From positions 124,001 to 188,000 of the forward strand of contig NZ_LJCP01000010.1 of NCBI RefSeq assembly GCF_001399755.1: DNA of 64,000 nt. Direction: 5' to 3'. Shown here piece by piece: positions 35,168 to 44,147 of this stretch. Within the stretch, counting starts at the first letter, position 1; every line of letters begins with the position of its first letter. This stretch comes from Thiohalorhabdus denitrificans. Its GTDB lineage: Bacteria; Pseudomonadota; Gammaproteobacteria; Thiohalorhabdales; Thiohalorhabdaceae. The notes under the pieces are model-generated. The model saw only the letters and a list, made by a program, of their open reading frames with translations. It made no database searches and was not told the origin of the DNA. A program made the translations under genes and the position numbers.

Positions 35168-35292
35168 CAAAACGGGCCCTTCCGGGCCCGGTAAGGGTTC
35201 GTCCCAAGGTTTCGGTGGTGTCTTTTACGTTATTAATGTCCAAAAGAAAGTAAATCGCACCTAAGGGCCTCCGGGCCGGGGAGGGGGAAATC

Positions 35293-35928
35293 TTGAAGGT
35301 ATGCCTTGGGGTGCCACGCACTCTCGTATGGATGGTTTTGCCGTTGGGTTTGGTGGGGGTGGCCGGTTGTGGCGGTCCCGGCCTTCCGGAAGGGGCTCCC
35401 AAACAGCTGGACGTTGACGAGACCCCGCACTACCGCATCGGTCCGGGGGATTCGGTCAACATCTTCGTCTGGCGGAACCCGGAGCTCTCGGTGACCGTTC
35501 CCGTCCGTCCGGACGGGCGCATCACCACCCCGCTGGTGGAGGACGTCGTTGCCAGTGGACGGACTCCTACCCAGCTGGCGCGGGTGATGGAGAACGAGCT
35601 GAGCACCTACATCAAGCAGCCGGAAGTGACCGTCATGGTCGATCAGTTCCAGGGGCTGCCCCCCCGGCAGATCCGCGTGGTGGGGGAAGCCACGGAGCCC
35701 ATGGCCCTGCCTTATCAAGACGATCTTTCCTTGCTCGACGTGATGATCGAGGTAGGGGGGCTTACCGAGTTCGCCGCCGGCAATCGAGCCAAGCTGGTCC
35801 GGACCGTGGATGGTGAGCGCAAGCAGTACAACGTCCGCCTCGACGATCTGGTCCGCGATGGCGATATCAGCCAGAACGTGGACATGCTCCCCGGGGACGT
35901 CCTGTTCATCCCTGAAGCCTTGTTCTAG
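35293..35928 (+). CDS. Wza-like polysaccharide export lipoprotein, XrtA system
   Basis: A 211-residue outer-membrane export protein. The lipobox is LVGVAGC with lipidated Cys26. The polysaccharide-export domain begins YRIGPGDSVNIFVWRNPELSVTVPVRPDGRITTPLVEDV, followed by an SLBB-like region (IRVVGEATEPMALPYQDDLSLLDVMIEVGGLTEFAAGNRAKLVR) and a GD-type end (DMLPGDVLFIPEALF). It is shorter than Wza, as is usual in exosortase A loci. The start is TTG with GAGGGGG five bases upstream. It opens the second transcription unit. Confidence 0.9.
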   Translation: MKVCLGVPRTLVWMVLPLGLVGVAGCGGPGLPEGAPKQLDVDETPHYRIGPGDSVNIFVWRNPELSVTVPVRPDGRITTPLVEDVVASGRTPTQLARVMENELSTYIKQPEVTVMVDQFQGLPPRQIRVVGEATEPMALPYQDDLSLLDVMIEVGGLTEFAAGNRAKLVRTVDGERKQYNVRLDDLVRDGDISQNVDMLPGDVLFIPEALF

Positions 35929-35961
35929 CTACCCCGATTACAGGCGGATTGGTAACCGATC

Positions 35962-37575
35962 ATGCACGAAATGCTAAGCCAGCTTATGACCTATTTGCGG
36001 GGCGTCCTGCGCTTCCGCTGGTCCGCCCTGCTCACGGCCTGGGCCATCGCTCTCGCCTCGTGGGCCTTGGTGTACTACCTGCCGGACAAGTACGAGGCCG
36101 ATGCCCGCGTCCACGTGGATACCCATTCCGTGCTCAAGCCCCTGCTGGAAGGAATGGTGGTGGAGACCAACACCCAGGAGCGGGTCCGCCTGATGGCCCG
36201 GACCCTGCTCAGCCGCCCCAACCTGGAGAAGGTGGCACGGGCGACGGACCTGGACCTTCAGGTCAACGGCCGGAAGGGCATGGAGGACCTAATCGACGGG
36301 CTCCGGGAGCGGATCGAGATCGATGCCACCAGCGAGTTCAACCTCTACGACATCACCTACCGCGATTCCGACCCCAAGCGGGCCGAGCGGGTGGTCCAGA
36401 CCCTACTGGACCTCTTCGTGGAGGAGAGCTTGGGCGATACCCGGCAGGATTCGGCCAATGCCCAGAAGTTCCTGACGCACAAGCTCAAGGAATACGAGCG
36501 GCGCCTGGAAGAGGCCGAGCAGCGCCTGATGGACTTCAAGCGCAAGCACACAGGTGAGATGCCCGATGAGCGCGGGGACTACTACGAGCGACTGCAGGGC
36601 AAGCAGGCCCAGCTCGAGGAGGCCAGGCTCCAGCTGGAAACCGCCCAGAAGCGGCGGGATGTCCTTGAGGAGCAGCTGGCCGGCGAGAAGCCCACCTATG
36701 GGGTGATGGAGCGCACCGCGCAGTCCCCGGCCGGAACGGGGCAACCGAGCGAGCTCCAGCAGCGAGTCTCCCAGCTCCAGCAGGAACTGGACCAGCTCCG
36801 GCTGCAGTACACCGACAAGCACCCCGATGTCCGCAACCTGCAGGCCACCATCGAGAACCTGAAGGAACAGCAGGAAGGCCAACAGTCCCAGCAGGTGGCG
36901 GCGGTCGACCAGGGCGGAGACAGCGGAGGCTTCGAGGCTAACCTGGCGGCCAACGAGTACTACCAGAACCTGCGCACCGCCCTTGCCGAGGCCAAGGCGG
37001 AGGTGGCCTCCCTGCGGGCCCGGAAGGAGCGGTTCGAGGAGCAGGTGGAAACCCTGAAGGAGAAGGTGGACACCATTCCTCAGGTGGAGGCCAAGCTGGC
37101 GCAGCTCAACCGCACCTACCGGGTGAACAAGGAGAACTACGAGAAGCTCCTGGCGCGCCTGCAGAGCGCCCAGATCTCCGAGGAGGCGGGGCGCAGCAGC
37201 GACGACGTGAAGTTCCAGGTGGTGGATCCGCCCCAGACCCCTGTCGAGCCCGTGGCCCCCAACCGGGCCCTGCTCGTGAGTGGCGGCCTGTTCGGCAGCG
37301 TGGGGGCGGGCATGGTCCTGGGGGTGCTCATGGCCCAGATCCGGCCGGTTTTCGACTCCCGTAGGAGCCTGTTCGAGGCCACGGGTCTGCCGGTCCTGGG
37401 GACGGTGTCCAGGGTAAGCACCCGGGCCACCGCGGCCCGCAAGCGAACCGAAGGCCTGCTGTACCTGTTGGGGATGGTCCTGCTGCTGCTCGCCTACGGG
37501 GTGGCCATGGCCATTGCCTTCTGGGGAACAGGACCCGTAGAGACTTGGCTCAACGCGTGGGGGATTTCCCTATGA
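35962..37575 (+). CDS. Wzz-like chain-length determinant, XrtA system
   Basis: A 537-residue inner-membrane protein of the polysaccharide co-polymerase group. Transmembrane helices lie near residues 19-41 and 505-528 around a large periplasmic coiled-coil (about 165-400, for example EYERRLEEAEQRLMDFKRKH and ELQQRVSQLQQELDQLRLQY). A proline-rich segment (VVDPPQTPVEPVAPNR) precedes a second hydrophobic stretch. It sets chain length and bridges export and polymerisation. The tyrosine autokinase gene overlaps its end by four bases, as expected for the functional pair. Confidence 0.9.
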   Translation: MHEMLSQLMTYLRGVLRFRWSALLTAWAIALASWALVYYLPDKYEADARVHVDTHSVLKPLLEGMVVETNTQERVRLMARTLLSRPNLEKVARATDLDLQVNGRKGMEDLIDGLRERIEIDATSEFNLYDITYRDSDPKRAERVVQTLLDLFVEESLGDTRQDSANAQKFLTHKLKEYERRLEEAEQRLMDFKRKHTGEMPDERGDYYERLQGKQAQLEEARLQLETAQKRRDVLEEQLAGEKPTYGVMERTAQSPAGTGQPSELQQRVSQLQQELDQLRLQYTDKHPDVRNLQATIENLKEQQEGQQSQQVAAVDQGGDSGGFEANLAANEYYQNLRTALAEAKAEVASLRARKERFEEQVETLKEKVDTIPQVEAKLAQLNRTYRVNKENYEKLLARLQSAQISEEAGRSSDDVKFQVVDPPQTPVEPVAPNRALLVSGGLFGSVGAGMVLGVLMAQIRPVFDSRRSLFEATGLPVLGTVSRVSTRATAARKRTEGLLYLLGMVLLLLAYGVAMAIAFWGTGPVETWLNAWGISL

Positions 37576-38432
37576 GCAGCATAGAAAAGGCGATGGACCA
37601 GATGGGGGGCAGTCCCGCCCTGGATATGGAATCCACCGGGGGGGAGGAGGTCCAGGAGAAGCAGTCCCGCAAGGCGGGCGGCGAACGGGCCGCGGAGGAT
37701 GTGGACATCCAGCTGCCCTTCAAGCGGCTCCGCCGGCGGGGGCTCCTGACTCCCACGGACACCGACAGCCGCCTGGCGGAGGAATACCGGCTGATCAAGC
37801 GTCCCCTGCTCATGAACGCCTTCCATGAGGAGCGCCGGACGCTGGCCCGGAGCAACCTGGTCATGGTCACCAGCGCCCTCCAGGGGGAGGGCAAGTCCTT
37901 CACCGCCTTCAACCTGGCCGTGAGCATGGCCATGGAGCTGGACCACACGGTCCTGCTGGTGGACGGCGACCTGGAGGAGGCCTCCCTAACCCGTTGGCTG
38001 GCGCGGCGGGACATGACGGGATTCTCGGACCTCCTGGAGGACCCGGACCGGGATGTCAGCGAGGCCCTGCTACGCACCGATATGCCGCGTCTGACCATGA
38101 TCCCGGCGGGGAAGCGTCATCCCCATGCCACCGAGCTATTGGCGAGCGGCCAGATGGCCCAGGTGGCGGAAGAGCTGTCGCAGCGGTACCCCGACCGGAT
38201 CGTGCTTTTCGATTCGCCGCCCTTGCTGGTTACGAGCCAGTCCACCGTGCTGGCGGGGTCCGTTGGCCAGGTGCTCCTGGTGGTGGAGTCCGGGCGGACT
38301 CCCCAGCACCTCGTGCACGAGGCCATGGGCCTGCTCGATACGGAGAACCAGTGGGTCGGCTCGCTTCTGAACAAGGGTGAACGATTTGCCAGCGGCTCCT
38401 ACTACGGCGGCTACTATGGCCAGTACGGCTGA
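37572..38432 (+). CDS. Tyrosine autokinase, XrtA exopolysaccharide system
   Basis: A 286-residue cytoplasmic BY-kinase that controls the chain-length protein. Walker A is SALQGEGKSF (about 101-110), Walker A' is LLVDGDLEEASL, with Gly in place of the usual Ala or Asp in the DxD, and Walker B is IVLFDSPPLL. The C-terminus is a tyrosine cluster (SYYGGYYGQYG), the autophosphorylation tail. EYRLIKRPLL before the ATPase is typical of the family. The ATG overlaps the previous stop codon. The next gene starts inside the tyrosine tail. Confidence 0.9.
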   Translation: MSSIEKAMDQMGGSPALDMESTGGEEVQEKQSRKAGGERAAEDVDIQLPFKRLRRRGLLTPTDTDSRLAEEYRLIKRPLLMNAFHEERRTLARSNLVMVTSALQGEGKSFTAFNLAVSMAMELDHTVLLVDGDLEEASLTRWLARRDMTGFSDLLEDPDRDVSEALLRTDMPRLTMIPAGKRHPHATELLASGQMAQVAEELSQRYPDRIVLFDSPPLLVTSQSTVLAGSVGQVLLVVESGRTPQHLVHEAMGLLDTENQWVGSLLNKGERFASGSYYGGYYGQYG

Positions 38433-40014
38433 GCGCGCCGGTCGTCGTTCGTCCTCCATGCTCGCCGCCCCCGCCTCTGCCCCGTTCAAGGGGGGAAGGG
38501 TAATCGCCATGGTGGTAACCGCGCTCGCGGCGCCGGCTCCCGTGCTGGGGCAGGGGGTGTCGGCGCAGGGCACGGGCGCCCTGTTCGGCGCCACCCCCTT
38601 CGGCGAGGGGGCCGATGAGGGCACGGAGCCCGAGGAGCGCACCGGGGAGTGGGTCGTGGCTCCGCGGCTGACCCTGGGGGAGACCATCAGCGACAACTTC
38701 GCCCTCGCCCCGCCGGGCGAGGAGGAGTGGGACCTGATCTCCCAGATCACCCCGGGGATCCGGGTGGAGCGGGACGGAAGCCGGACCCGGGCCTTCCTGG
38801 ACTACCAGGCCCAGAGCCTCTTCTACGTGCGCAACCCGGAAAGCGACGGGGTGTTCCACCAGCTGGAGGCCAACGGGACCGGGGAGCTGTGGCGCAACCA
38901 CCTGTTTCTGGACGGGGCCGCCTCCTACACCCAGCAGTTGATCTCCCCGTTGGGTGCCGTCCCCGAGTCCAACCTGGTGCCCACGGCCAATCGCACGGAT
39001 GTGGCCACCTACGAGGTGAGCCCCAATTACGTGCAGCGGCTGGGGAGCTTCGCCGACGCCCGGGCCCGGTACACCTACAACCGGGTGGACTACGAGACCC
39101 AGTCCCTGTCCGACTCGGAGAGCAACGGGGTGAGCGCCTCCCTGGACAGCGGGGAGCGCTACAACGACCTCGGTTGGCGGGCGAGCTACTACCGCGAGGA
39201 GGAGCGCCTGGAGGACTGGCCCGACCGCACCTTCGAGCGGGTCTCCGGCGAGCTCAGCCACCGCCTCGGTGCCAAGACCGAGGTCTTCGGGGTGTACGGG
39301 TACGAGGACAACGACTACGAGACCGATGCCACGGGGGGGGACCTGAGCAGCGACTTCTGGGAGGCCGGGATGCGCTTCAACCCGACCCCCCGCACCGCGC
39401 TGGAAGGGGCCTACGGCGAGCGGTATTTCGGCAATACCTGGCGGGCCAGCCTGCAGCACGCCACCCGGCGGACGAACTGGCAGGTGGGGTATTCGGAGAC
39501 CATCGAGACCGAGTCCCAGCTCCAGGCCGACACGCTGAATCTGCGCGTCACGGACCCCAGCGGCAACACCATCACCGACGAGCAGGGCAATCCCATTCTC
39601 CTGGAGGTGCCCTTCTCCCTCCAGGTCCAGGATGTCTTCCTGCGCAAGCGATGGACCGCGGACGTCACCGCCGATACCGGCAAGAGCCAGTTCCGGCTCT
39701 CGGCGTACCAGGAGTCCCGCGACTACCAGCGCACTGGACTGGAGGAAGAGGGCTACGGCGCGGGCACCGGCTGGACCTGGCGGGTGGCCCCCCGGACCCG
39801 GGCCATCACCCGGTTGTCCTGGGACCACCACGACCTGGCCTTTCAGGGGAACCGGAAGGACGACATCTGGCGGTTCGGGGTGCGGCTGGCCCGCGAGCTG
39901 CGCCGGCAGCTGACCACCTCCGTGGACTACCAGTACTTGCGCCGGGACTCCAACCAGTCCAGCGCCGAGTACCGGCAGAACTCGGTCACCCTGCTTCTCA
40001 CGAAGGTCTTCTAG
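38416..40014 (+). CDS. Putative outer-membrane beta-barrel protein, XrtA system
   Basis: A 532-residue protein; a hydrophobic signal (FKGGRVIAMVVTALAAPAPVLGQG) is followed by long alternating beta strands rich in Tyr, Arg and Asp (RTRAFLDYQAQSLFYVRN, FADARARYTYNRVDYETQ, RKDDIWRFGVRLARELRRQLTTSVDYQYLRRDS) and the C-terminal strand NSVTLLLTKVF, which ends in phenylalanine as outer-membrane barrels do. It matches the exosortase-A-associated outer-membrane family, possibly the export porin. Start is uncertain: ATG 38416 overlaps the kinase gene by 17 bases; ATG 38458 would leave a 32-residue signal. Neither has a clear ribosome site. Confidence 0.82.
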   Translation: MASTAERAGRRSSSMLAAPASAPFKGGRVIAMVVTALAAPAPVLGQGVSAQGTGALFGATPFGEGADEGTEPEERTGEWVVAPRLTLGETISDNFALAPPGEEEWDLISQITPGIRVERDGSRTRAFLDYQAQSLFYVRNPESDGVFHQLEANGTGELWRNHLFLDGAASYTQQLISPLGAVPESNLVPTANRTDVATYEVSPNYVQRLGSFADARARYTYNRVDYETQSLSDSESNGVSASLDSGERYNDLGWRASYYREEERLEDWPDRTFERVSGELSHRLGAKTEVFGVYGYEDNDYETDATGGDLSSDFWEAGMRFNPTPRTALEGAYGERYFGNTWRASLQHATRRTNWQVGYSETIETESQLQADTLNLRVTDPSGNTITDEQGNPILLEVPFSLQVQDVFLRKRWTADVTADTGKSQFRLSAYQESRDYQRTGLEEEGYGAGTGWTWRVAPRTRAITRLSWDHHDLAFQGNRKDDIWRFGVRLARELRRQLTTSVDYQYLRRDSNQSSAEYRQNSVTLLLTKVF

Positions 40015-40023
40015 GTACGCACC

Positions 40024-40986
40024 ATGTACGAGTCCTTTTACAACCTGCAGGCCAAGCCCTTTCAGCTCAGCCCCGACCCCCGGTTCTTCTTCGGCAGCCG
40101 GGGGCACCGCCGGGCCCTGGCCTATCTGCGCTACGGGCTGGGGCAGGGCGACGGCTTCGTGGTGGTTACCGGCGGGGTGGGCACCGGCAAGAGCACCCTG
40201 GTGCAGATGCTGCTCGCCGAGCTCAAGCGCCAGCGTAACGTGGTGGCGGCTCAGCTGGTCATGACCCAGCTGGAGCCGGACGACCTCCTGCGGATGGTGG
40301 CCGGGGCCCTGGGGCTGGAGAACGAGGGCCTGAGCAAGGCCGCCCTGCTGCGCAAGTTCGAGTCCTACCTGCGCAAGCAGCGGCGCGAGGGGCGGCGGGT
40401 CCTTTTGCTGCTGGACGAGGCCCAGAACCTGCCCGCGCGGAGCCTGGAATCCCTGCGCATGCTCTCCAACTTCCTCGACGGCGAGCAGCCGCTGATTCAG
40501 AGCTTCCTGCTAGGCCAGGCGGAGTTCCGGGACACCCTGGCCTCCCCCCGGCTGGAGCAGATGCGCCAGCGCGTGATCGCCAGTTGCCACCTGACGGCCT
40601 TCGAGGAGGAGGAAACGCGCAGCTACATCGAGCACCGGCTGGGCAACGTGGGCTGGCAGCACGATCCGTCCATCTCGGACGAGGCTCTCCAGAGCATCCA
40701 CCAGTTTACCCGGGGGGTGCCGCGCTCCATCAACACCTTCTGCGATCGCCTCCTGTTGTACGGCTACCTGGAGGGGCTCCACGAGATCTCGGTGGAGACC
40801 GTGGAGGCCGTGGCCCAGGAGCTCAACCTGGAGCTTCAGGACGAGGAGGAGGCGGAAGGGGAGGGAAGCTCCGCCGAGGGGGGCTCCCGCATGGCCCGCC
40901 TGGAACGGCGTATCGAGCTCCTGGAGGAGGCCCTTAGCGCCACCCGCGACGGCCTGAACCAGGCCCTCGCCGAGCGCTACGGGTAG
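40024..40986 (+). CDS. ExeA/GspA-like AAA ATPase, XrtA system
   Basis: A 320-residue ATPase that begins MYESFYNLQAKPFQLSPDPRFFFGS, the hallmark of the ExeA-like family of exosortase loci. Walker A is TGGVGTGKSTL (about 49-59), Walker B is VLLLLDEAQNLP, and sensor regions are in MLSNFLDGEQPLIQSFLLGQAEFRD. The C-terminus has a charged coiled-coil (LERRIELLEEALSATRDGL). Its role is unproven; family members may energise assembly of a trans-envelope export complex. It starts nine bases after the outer-membrane gene. Confidence 0.9.
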   Translation: MYESFYNLQAKPFQLSPDPRFFFGSRGHRRALAYLRYGLGQGDGFVVVTGGVGTGKSTLVQMLLAELKRQRNVVAAQLVMTQLEPDDLLRMVAGALGLENEGLSKAALLRKFESYLRKQRREGRRVLLLLDEAQNLPARSLESLRMLSNFLDGEQPLIQSFLLGQAEFRDTLASPRLEQMRQRVIASCHLTAFEEEETRSYIEHRLGNVGWQHDPSISDEALQSIHQFTRGVPRSINTFCDRLLLYGYLEGLHEISVETVEAVAQELNLELQDEEEAEGEGSSAEGGSRMARLERRIELLEEALSATRDGLNQALAERYG

Positions 40987-40990
40987 GGGC

Positions 40991-41845
40991 ATGGAAGATT
41001 CCGGCCCGATTTCCAACGCCCTGAGCGTGGACGTGGAGGACTATTTCCAGGTTTCCGCCTTCGCGGGGCACATCGATCGCGCCGACTGGGACCGCCTGCC
41101 GCATCGCGTGGAGCGCAACACCGACCGGATCCTCCAGCTCTTCGCCGACCACGGGGCGCGGGCCACCTTCTTCGTGCTCGGCTGGGTGGCGGACCGCTAC
41201 CCGGACCTGGTGCGAAGGCTGGCGGACAACGGCCACGAGGTGGCCAGCCACGGCTACGGGCACATCCGGGTCGATGAGCAGTCCCCGGAGGAATTCCGCG
41301 CCGATGTCCAGCGAGCCAAGGCCCTGCTCGAGGACACCTCCGGGCAGGCCGTGCGGGGATACCGGGCCGCCAGCTTCTCCATCGGCCGGGACAGCACCTG
41401 GGCCTTCGACGTGCTGCGCGAGGAAGGCCACCGCTACAGCTCCAGCGTCAACCCCATCCGACACGATCTCTACGGCATGCCGGAGGCGCCGCGCTTCGCC
41501 CACGCGCCCGCCGGGGGGGACCTGATCGAGGTGCCCGTCTCCACGGTGGAAGCGGGGGGGCGAAACCTCCCCTGCGGGGGCGGCGGCTTCTTCCGGTTGC
41601 TGCCCTATGCCTACTTCCGCTGGGGCCTGCGGCGTATCAACCGGAGGGAGGGGCGGCCGGCGGTCTTCTACTTCCACCCCTGGGAGATCGACCCCGAACA
41701 GCCCCGCCAGCGGGGAGTCGCCCTGCGGACCCGCTTCCGCCATTACGTCAACCTCCACCGGACCGAGCCCCGCCTCCGGCGCCTGCTCGACGATTTCCGG
41801 TGGGAGCGCATGGATCGGATCTTTCTCGAAGAGGAGCAGGCATGA
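40991..41845 (+). CDS. Polysaccharide deacetylase, XrtA system
   Basis: A 284-residue NodB-fold deacetylase. The catalytic pieces are visible: LSVDVEDYFQ (metal and base aspartates), RATFFVLGWVADRYPDLV, HEVASHGYGH (metal histidines), YRAASFSIG and FYFHPWEID. No signal peptide is present, so it probably acts on a cytoplasmic lipid-linked intermediate or is exported otherwise. It is the deacetylase type regularly found with exosortase A. The FemAB-like gene overlaps the stop codon by four bases. Confidence 0.9.
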   Translation: MEDSGPISNALSVDVEDYFQVSAFAGHIDRADWDRLPHRVERNTDRILQLFADHGARATFFVLGWVADRYPDLVRRLADNGHEVASHGYGHIRVDEQSPEEFRADVQRAKALLEDTSGQAVRGYRAASFSIGRDSTWAFDVLREEGHRYSSSVNPIRHDLYGMPEAPRFAHAPAGGDLIEVPVSTVEAGGRNLPCGGGGFFRLLPYAYFRWGLRRINRREGRPAVFYFHPWEIDPEQPRQRGVALRTRFRHYVNLHRTEPRLRRLLDDFRWERMDRIFLEEEQA

Positions 41846-42891
41846 CGGTCACCGGGATCACCGATCCGGTCATCCGCGAGATGGGCAGTGGCGAGGAGGC
41901 GCGCTGGGACGCCTTCGTCGACGCTGCGCCCGAGGCCACCTTCTTCCATCGCGCCGGGTGGCGGCGTGTTCTCGAGGAGGGGCTTGGCCACCGCGCCCAC
42001 TTCCTGTTCGCCGAGCGCAACGGGGAGGTGGACGGGATCCTGCCCCTGGGCCGCATCCGCAGCCGGCTGTTCGGGGATGCCCTCATTTCCCTGCCCTTCT
42101 GCGTGCGTGCCGGGGTGGTGGGCAGGAGCGAGGAGACCCGGGCGGCCCTGGAGCGGGCGGCCTGCGACCTCGCCGACCGCCTCGGCGTGGACCATCTGGA
42201 GCTGCGCCAGGAGGCCCCGCGCAATCCGGACTGGCCCACCCAGAGCGAACGGTACGTCCATTTCCGGCGCGCCCTGGATCCCGATCCCGAGGCCAACCTC
42301 AAGGCCATCCCCCGCAAGCAGCGGGCCATGATCCGCAAGGGCATGGAGGCCGGCCTGGAGGGGGTGGTCGACGACGACCTGGAGCGCTTCTACCCCCTGT
42401 ACGCCGAGAGCGTACGGAACCTGGGTACGCCGGTGTTCCCCAAGCGCTACCTGCGCACGCTGCGCGAGGTGTTCGGCGACGACTGCGAGGTGCTCACCAT
42501 CGAGCACCGGGGGCAGGCGGTAAGCAGCGTGCTGTCCTTCTACTTCCGGGACGAGGTGCTGCCCTACTACGGCGGGGGAGGGCCGGCGGCCCGCGACCTC
42601 AAGGCCAACGACTTCATGTACTGGGACCTCATGCGCCGGGCAGTGGAGCGGGGCTACGCCGTCTTCGACTACGGCCGCAGCAAGCGGGACACGGGCTCCT
42701 ACCGGTTCAAGAAGCACTGGGGATTCGAGCCCGAGCCCCTGTACTACGAATACCACCTGGTGCGGGGGCAGGAGATCCCGGACGTGAGTCCCTCCAACCC
42801 CCGCTACCGCGTCTTCGTGGACGCCTGGAAGCGCCTGCCCCTGCCCATGGCCCGGGTGATCGGGCCCGTGATCGCGCGGAATCTCGGATGA
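41842..42891 (+). CDS. FemAB-like acyltransferase, XrtA system
   Basis: A 349-residue double-GNAT-fold protein of the FemAB/methicillin-resistance family. Motifs include ATFFHRAGWRRVLEEGLGH, PRKQRAMIRKGMEAGLEG, YAESVRNLGTPVFPKRYL, VSSVLSFYFRDEVLPYYGGG and YAVFDYGRSKRDTGSYRFKKHWGFEPEPL. FemAB proteins use aminoacyl-tRNA to add amino acids; the exosortase-associated branch may decorate sugar or protein, but its substrate is unknown. Both ends overlap neighbours by four bases (ATGA), so it sits inside a translationally coupled run. Confidence 0.9.
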   Translation: MTVTGITDPVIREMGSGEEARWDAFVDAAPEATFFHRAGWRRVLEEGLGHRAHFLFAERNGEVDGILPLGRIRSRLFGDALISLPFCVRAGVVGRSEETRAALERAACDLADRLGVDHLELRQEAPRNPDWPTQSERYVHFRRALDPDPEANLKAIPRKQRAMIRKGMEAGLEGVVDDDLERFYPLYAESVRNLGTPVFPKRYLRTLREVFGDDCEVLTIEHRGQAVSSVLSFYFRDEVLPYYGGGGPAARDLKANDFMYWDLMRRAVERGYAVFDYGRSKRDTGSYRFKKHWGFEPEPLYYEYHLVRGQEIPDVSPSNPRYRVFVDAWKRLPLPMARVIGPVIARNLG

Positions 42892-44147
42892 CCGGCAAGC
42901 CCCCCCTGTTGTTTCTGGCGCACCGGATTCCCTATCCCCCCAACAAGGGGGACAAGATCCGCTCGTTCCATCTGCTGGAGTACCTGAGCCGGTACTACGA
43001 CATCCACCTGGGCGCCTTCGTGGACGATCCGGCCGATTGGAGGTACGCCAAGCAGACGGCCCGGTACTGCGCCGCCACCGAGCTGGTGCCCTTGGGCCGG
43101 GGCCGGGCCCGGCTCCGGAGCCTGAGGGGCCTGATGGCGGGGAGCCCCCTGTCGCTCCCCTTTTACCAGGACCGGCGCATGGACGCCTGGGTTCGCGATA
43201 CGCTCCGCGCGGTGAAGCCGCGGCGGGTGATGGTGTTCTCCTCGGCCATGGCCCAGTACGTGCCGGGGGAACGGACCCCGGAGGCCCGCCGGGTGCTCGA
43301 CATGGTGGATGTGGACTCGGCCAAGTGGGCCCAGTACGGCCGCATGCGGCCAGGCCCCATGGGCTGGATCTTCCGCCGGGAGGGGCGGCGGTTGCTGGAG
43401 CACGAGCGGCGGGCGGCCCTCGACTTCGACGCCACGGTCCTGGTGACCCGGCCGGAGCGGGAGCTTCTCGAGGCGGAGGTCCCCGAGGCCGGGGAACGGC
43501 TTGCCGCTGTGGGCAACGGGGTGGACGTGGAGCATTTCACCCCCGGCGCGGACCTGCGGGATCCGTATCCGAATACGGGGCCGATCCTGGTGTTCACGGG
43601 GGCCATGGACTACTGGGCCAACGTAGACGCGGTGACCTGGTTCGCTGAGGGGGTCTGGCCGGGCATCCGGGAGCGGCTGCCGGCGGCCCGCTTCTTCGTG
43701 GTGGGGGCGCGGCCCACGGACGCCGTGCTGGGGCTGGGGACGCGTCCGGGGATCGAGGTGACCGGAACGGTCCCCGACATCCGGCCCTATCTGGCCCACG
43801 CGGATGCGGCCGTGGCGCCTCTCCGGGTGGCGCGCGGCATCCAGAACAAGGTGCTGGAGGCCATGGCCATGGCCCGGCCGGTGGTGGCCACGGGGGCGGC
43901 CCTGGACGGGCTGGAGGGGCTCGTTGACTACCCCCTGGTGGGGGACGATCCGGAGGCTCTTTGCCAGGCGACCCTGGCGGCCCTCTCCGAGAACCCGCCG
44001 GTGTCGGGCCCCGCACTGCGCGCCTGGGTGGCGGAGCGCTACGCCTGGGAGGCGCACCTGGCCCGCTTCCGGTCCCTGCTAGAGGACGAGCCCGTGGCCG
44101 GCGCCGTGCCGGCGCCGGCGCAGGTGCCGGTGGGGGAGGAAGGATGA
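42888..44147 (+). CDS. Glycosyltransferase, XrtA-associated (stp1 type)
   Basis: A 419-residue GT-B enzyme that begins PPLLFLAHRIPYPPNKGDKIRSFHLLEYLSRYYDIHLGAFVDD, the signature of the first exosortase-A-associated sugar transferase. Later motifs: LDMVDVDSAKWAQY, VGNGVDVEHFTPG, LVFTGAMDYWANVDAVTWFAEGVWP, and a sugar-nucleotide loop RGIQNKVLEAMAMARPVVAT typical of GT4 enzymes. Donor and acceptor are not known. It overlaps the FemAB-like gene and xrtA by four bases each. Confidence 0.9.
   Translation: MTGKPPLLFLAHRIPYPPNKGDKIRSFHLLEYLSRYYDIHLGAFVDDPADWRYAKQTARYCAATELVPLGRGRARLRSLRGLMAGSPLSLPFYQDRRMDAWVRDTLRAVKPRRVMVFSSAMAQYVPGERTPEARRVLDMVDVDSAKWAQYGRMRPGPMGWIFRREGRRLLEHERRAALDFDATVLVTRPERELLEAEVPEAGERLAAVGNGVDVEHFTPGADLRDPYPNTGPILVFTGAMDYWANVDAVTWFAEGVWPGIRERLPAARFFVVGARPTDAVLGLGTRPGIEVTGTVPDIRPYLAHADAAVAPLRVARGIQNKVLEAMAMARPVVATGAALDGLEGLVDYPLVGDDPEALCQATLAALSENPPVSGPALRAWVAERYAWEAHLARFRSLLEDEPVAGAVPAPAQVPVGEEG

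Larger units (their letters stand above)
34516..35292. other. 777-base divergent regulatory region
   Basis: Non-coding gap between the divergent PEP-CTERM and export-lipoprotein genes. It holds the sigma-54 site and TGTAAA box listed separately, two AT-rich islands (about 34600-34645 and 35095-35260), and a GGGCCC-TTCC-GGGCCC hairpin (35175-35190). Roughly 34650-35090 looks like ordinary GC-rich spacer with short open frames but no recognisable product. The right end supplies GAGGGGG before the TTG start of the export gene. Confidence 0.5.
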
